In this document: piece by piece, positions 60,681 to 64,000 of the stretch
Layout of the letters: the number at the start of each line of letters is the position of its first letter
Position numbering within the stretch: position 1 is the stretch's first letter
NCBI GenBank assembly: GCA_024305405.1
Contig: JAKNDB010000110.1
Location: forward strand, 2,852,001-2,916,000
Direction: 5' to 3'
Origin: Dirofilaria immitis
Lineage: Eukaryota; Nematoda; Chromadorea; Rhabditida; Onchocercidae
DNA length: 64,000 bases
Translations under genes and position numbers: made by a program
The notes under the pieces: generated by a model
Databases searched by the model: none
What the model was told of the DNA's origin: nothing
Seen by the model: only the letters and a program-made list of their open reading frames with translations

Positions 60681-61840
60681 TTAAATTTCATAATCTCTGA
60701 ATTTTCTAAGTAATGAAGAATAGGAAGATAGTTGACGCGATAATACGTCTATACATGAATTTTCCACTTTCTTTTCTTCATTTCGATATTTAAGCATGGA
60801 TGAACCGTTAACTTGTCGTGTCCAATGTATGCTCTGCAAACTTTTTTATTAGTTAGCGCCATGCCAAGAGGGATTCATTTGCAGTGGTTACATGTAATTA
60901 CGCTATTTAGTCGCATAATTCAAATTATCAAAAAGTGTAGCTGTTTCTATTTTAAAATTTGAGCCAAAGGCTAAATAATATCAGTTTGTTATTTCTGGTC
61001 TTTAATGGTATATACTTACGGAAAGACTGTGAAAATTTTCGAGCCATAATGACCAAGGAATGTCAACGGAGCAATCAAACCAAGCATCGTATATTCGCTT
61101 CATTTCATCATCTGTCAGAATGTTCTGAAAGATTACAGATAATTTATTTTGGTGATATTTGGATAATTTTGACTATTATATTGATAAAGTGCAAGTTATA
61201 GAACTTTGGGTTCACTATAATTTGGATTAAAGTTTGGAAACCATGTTTTATCATACTGCAACTCATAAATTAACTACTCAATACTCCACATTGAAATATA
61301 ATTTCTAAATACAATATGTGATTGCGAATGCTACTTTTAGTTGCTAAAAATGTTAGACAATCTGAAGCCGGTTCGGAAAATGATCTAGAAAATAAATTTC
61401 ATTTCCTCAACACTATACTGAATTTAATTAAAAGCAATACTGGTTATGAAAGGAAGTGCAACTGACCTTAGCGTTTTGCAACTCATGAAATATCTCTGGT
61501 ACTTGTTTCAACGATTTATCAGGATGAAGTTGTCGAACTCGCTGTCGATACTCCGCCATAATTTGCGATTTCTGTAAGTGAAGCTCATGAATGTAGGAAA
61601 TTCATGGGATTGAATGGAGCATAAGAAACCTTCATTGAATTGAGAATTGGCCTAAGAAGTAAATACATCTTAATTATAAGCACTGTTTTATAATGAGCAG
61701 AAAAAACATTTATTTCGAAATTTCCAAGAATATTATTTACTAACGGATGAGCATCTATCACACCCAAGGATCGCATAATAATTAGGATATTCATATTTAC
61801 GTCTGTCTTCAAATGAATCGCGCGCAGTATGATGTTTCAT
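60681..61840 (-). CDS. DNAJC12: DNAJC12-type J-domain co-chaperone, 4 exons
   Basis: A small HSP70 co-chaperone; the vertebrate protein supports folding of aromatic amino acid hydroxylases. Exons: 61840-61745, 61571-61467, 61124-61020, 60833-60681; all junctions are phase 0 and no frame correction is needed, giving 152 residues. Exon 1 (from MKHHTARDSFEDRRKY) holds NYYAILGCDRCSS. Exon 2 holds QIMAEYRQRVRQLHPDK with the HPD motif and FHELQNAK. Exon 3 holds ILTDDEMKRIYDAWF and the Trp-rich IPWSLWLENFHSLS. Exon 4 holds SIHWTRQVNG and ends LLRKFRDYEI, matching the conserved DNAJC12 C-terminal tail. It is shorter than the roughly 198-residue human protein, mainly in the linker before the tail. Tissue role in the worm is not evident. 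Confidence 0.92.
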
Positions 61841-64000
61841 CTTCAATATGAAGCGAATTAAAAATAAGAAAATTGGAGATGCAAACATAAATTCAATTCC
61901 TTGAAATTATCAAAATCCGAGCTTTAGAAAAAGAAAATGCAACGTTCAAGAAATGCATTATTCGCGTTTTGGCTGATTTTAAGAAGCAAGAAGTATTGTA
62001 ATGCAATCTTCGCAAAGTGTAAATCAGTATCCATTCCATTATCTTCTCATTTTTTTCATTTTACTCCAAATAAACGATATTTTCAAAAGCGATGGAAAAG
62101 GCAGCTTACTTTGCCGAGTAGAAATGAAAGTATTGGAAACAAAGATTCATCACAGTCATAAAAAAAATGTTAATGTAAAAACCTATGATAGGATGATTGT
62201 CAAACATATGATTATTAGAAAGTAGGAGTGAAACGGAATGATAAGTTCAATGACATCCAAAAAAAGACGAAGCAGTAGGACATGAAAATTCATGAGATTC
62301 CATTGATCGTTAGTTGTCACCCTGGGCATAAATGGTGGGAGAGCTTTGGCTAAAGAGCCTTTTTCTAATTGGCTTCAGCAGCGCTGTTTATGCAGCGAGC
62401 GAAAATGAAGCATGCGAAGAGCAACAAAAATTTAGATATATGCATAGAAGAATGCAGAGACTGCTGCAGTTCCAACAGCAGCAGTTTTAGAAGTCACATT
62501 GCTCTTGACAGCCGATCCTGGAAATTTTCAATTCATCAATAGAAATCTTTTTCCCCTCTTTTCGTCCTATTTTGTTAAGCAACCGTTTTTCAACTGATAC
62601 AACAACCGCTTTGCATCTCAGTATCCTATCCTTTTGTGTTATTCATCTTAATCTGTTTTGTATTAAAATAATCAAGCGTCAGCCTCAAACTTCTTAAGAT
62701 CGTGTTGTGATGCTTCTTCTTACCTCTATTACTTTAACACTCCAAAAACTGATCGACCAATGTCAATTGTCTCTCTATTTCAGCACTAAGTAAAAACTGT
62801 GAAGCTACGATATTCTCGCAATGTAATGATAATACTGCTCTGATAATATAGCTTTCTCATTGCACATGTTTTTGCATTTGGTTTACTCTTCTATTTTCCT
62901 TCGTTTTCTCATGCATCTTGATAACAGGAACTCCCTGGCATAAGAAATTGAGAGGATAACTTCTTGAATAATGTATGCTTTGGTTGCATTGCAAATAAAT
63001 CGATAGAGAAGTAAAATTAAAAGTTCTATCGTAAATCCCTTCCATTAGTTCGTTTTCTTCAACGTCGTCATTATTTTCTTCTATCTATTGCAATCTTAAT
63101 TCATCAATACAGCATTTTTATTATCATTTTTTCTATAGCGATAATTGTCACTATCTTCATCAATGTATACTTTTATATGCCATGACCAATGTTTTTATTT
63201 TTTTCATTATCTGCAATTCATTTAATAAGCTCCTCACATATTTATCAATGCATACTTTTTTAAAACAATATATTTGTAAAATATTTGTGTAAATATCTTT
63301 CCATGTCCTGCCAAAAGTTACTATATTTTTATATTTATTTCAATTAATGGATAAAATAATGTCGATAGTGTCTAAAAATATTTGCTTTATCCACCGCGAA
63401 GAAAAATGAAACGACATTCCTCCTTCAGTCGTGATTCAGAATATGTTAGGTTTAACTTGATAAGAAAAGATACTATAAAAGTATTCTTCTAAAAGTATGG
63501 ATTTTTTGTACTTCTAAAATATTTTTTTTTTTGATATCATATACTATTTTTAACCGGCTGTGAAAGGATTTATCATTGAATGATAATTTTATTTTGCTTA
63601 GTACAATTTGTAAAATATTCTATTTTCCTCGAAAAGAAGAGGATTTTTGCACTGAATTCAGTTCCTTCTCTTTTTCAATGCTTTCTAAATTTGCTATGAA
63701 TTTCCTAACTACATCGAATCCTTTAAAAAATATTAATTAGCAAAATAACTAATTTGATTTTTCTGACTGCTGAAATTTAGCATTAATCATTATTTGAAAA
63801 TATACTTATTCAAAAATTTTATTGGTTCATTTTTTCTAGTATAATGTGCACAGTTAACTCAGAAACTATTTTTATCTCTTTATTAACAAGAATTATCATT
63901 TCTAAGAAAGTTGCAACTTGCAAATGAATGACAGTAAATTTGGAAAATTATGAAAATTGATTTGCTTTATATTCGTCTGACTCAGCAGTAGTAATTTTAA
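61841..64000. other. Right-end intergenic sequence
   Basis: About 2.2 kb with no recognised gene. ORFs near 61937-62225 and 62857-63045 lack motifs or splice context. A somewhat G+C-richer patch at 62300-62520 includes a CAGCAGCAG-type triplet run (about 62460-62490). The first few hundred bases are the likely DNAJC12 promoter. Confidence 0.5.

Overview
The window looks like nuclear DNA from a parasitic nematode, most likely a filaria-like clade III species; the clade is inference. It is very A+T-rich. Genes are broken by many short to medium GT...(T)TTCAG introns, and products include a sarcomeric myosin heavy chain, a cuticlin-type ZP protein and a LAG-1 (CSL) factor closest to nematode LAG-1. 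No viral, bacterial, tRNA, rRNA or CRISPR feature was recognised.

Layout, left to right: a ZP-domain (cuticlin-like) gene, minus, 89-2950; gene-poor DNA with a (TA)n tract; polynucleotide kinase 3'-phosphatase (PNKP), plus, 7107-10826; an SLC35A-type nucleotide-sugar transporter, plus, 12198-14873; a 5.5 kb gap; a gene with two Tudor modules, plus, 20379-25334; a muscle myosin heavy chain, minus, 26433-35248, tail to tail with the Tudor gene; a 6 kb gap holding the myosin upstream region; a secreted PAN/TSP1-like protein with a 22-residue repeat, plus, about 41212-44968; lag-1, minus, 45829-56062, in 15 exons; an upstream region with a palindromic CSL site; weak coding-like ORFs at 58.6-59.8 kb; and a DNAJC12 co-chaperone gene, minus, 60681-61840. 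Exons were assigned by reading both strands for protein similarity, splice signals and intron phase.

The strongest unexplained signal is a one-way frame defect. In otherwise conserved genes the frame breaks at least 19 times (11 in myosin, 4 in PNKP, 3 in lag-1, 1 in Tudor). Every break is repaired by adding one base, nearly always in a short homopolymer. After that repair, intron phases close exactly across all 15 exons of myosin and of the Tudor gene, and across lag-1 once one further, unplaced base in exon 4 is counted. The PAN-protein repeat behaves the same way: four of five A runs are one base short, while the copy whose run is interrupted by a T has full length. The simplest reading is deletion errors in the assembly, so these genes should be treated as intact and not as pseudogenes.

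The genes are mostly unrelated in function (cuticle, DNA repair, Golgi glycosylation, small-RNA or RNP biology, muscle, extracellular matrix, Notch output, proteostasis) and there is no operon-like spacing. The most interesting regulatory signals are a perfect palindrome of two CSL sites 1 kb upstream of lag-1, further CSL sites in lag-1 introns, and three TATCGATA elements 2.1 kb upstream of myosin.
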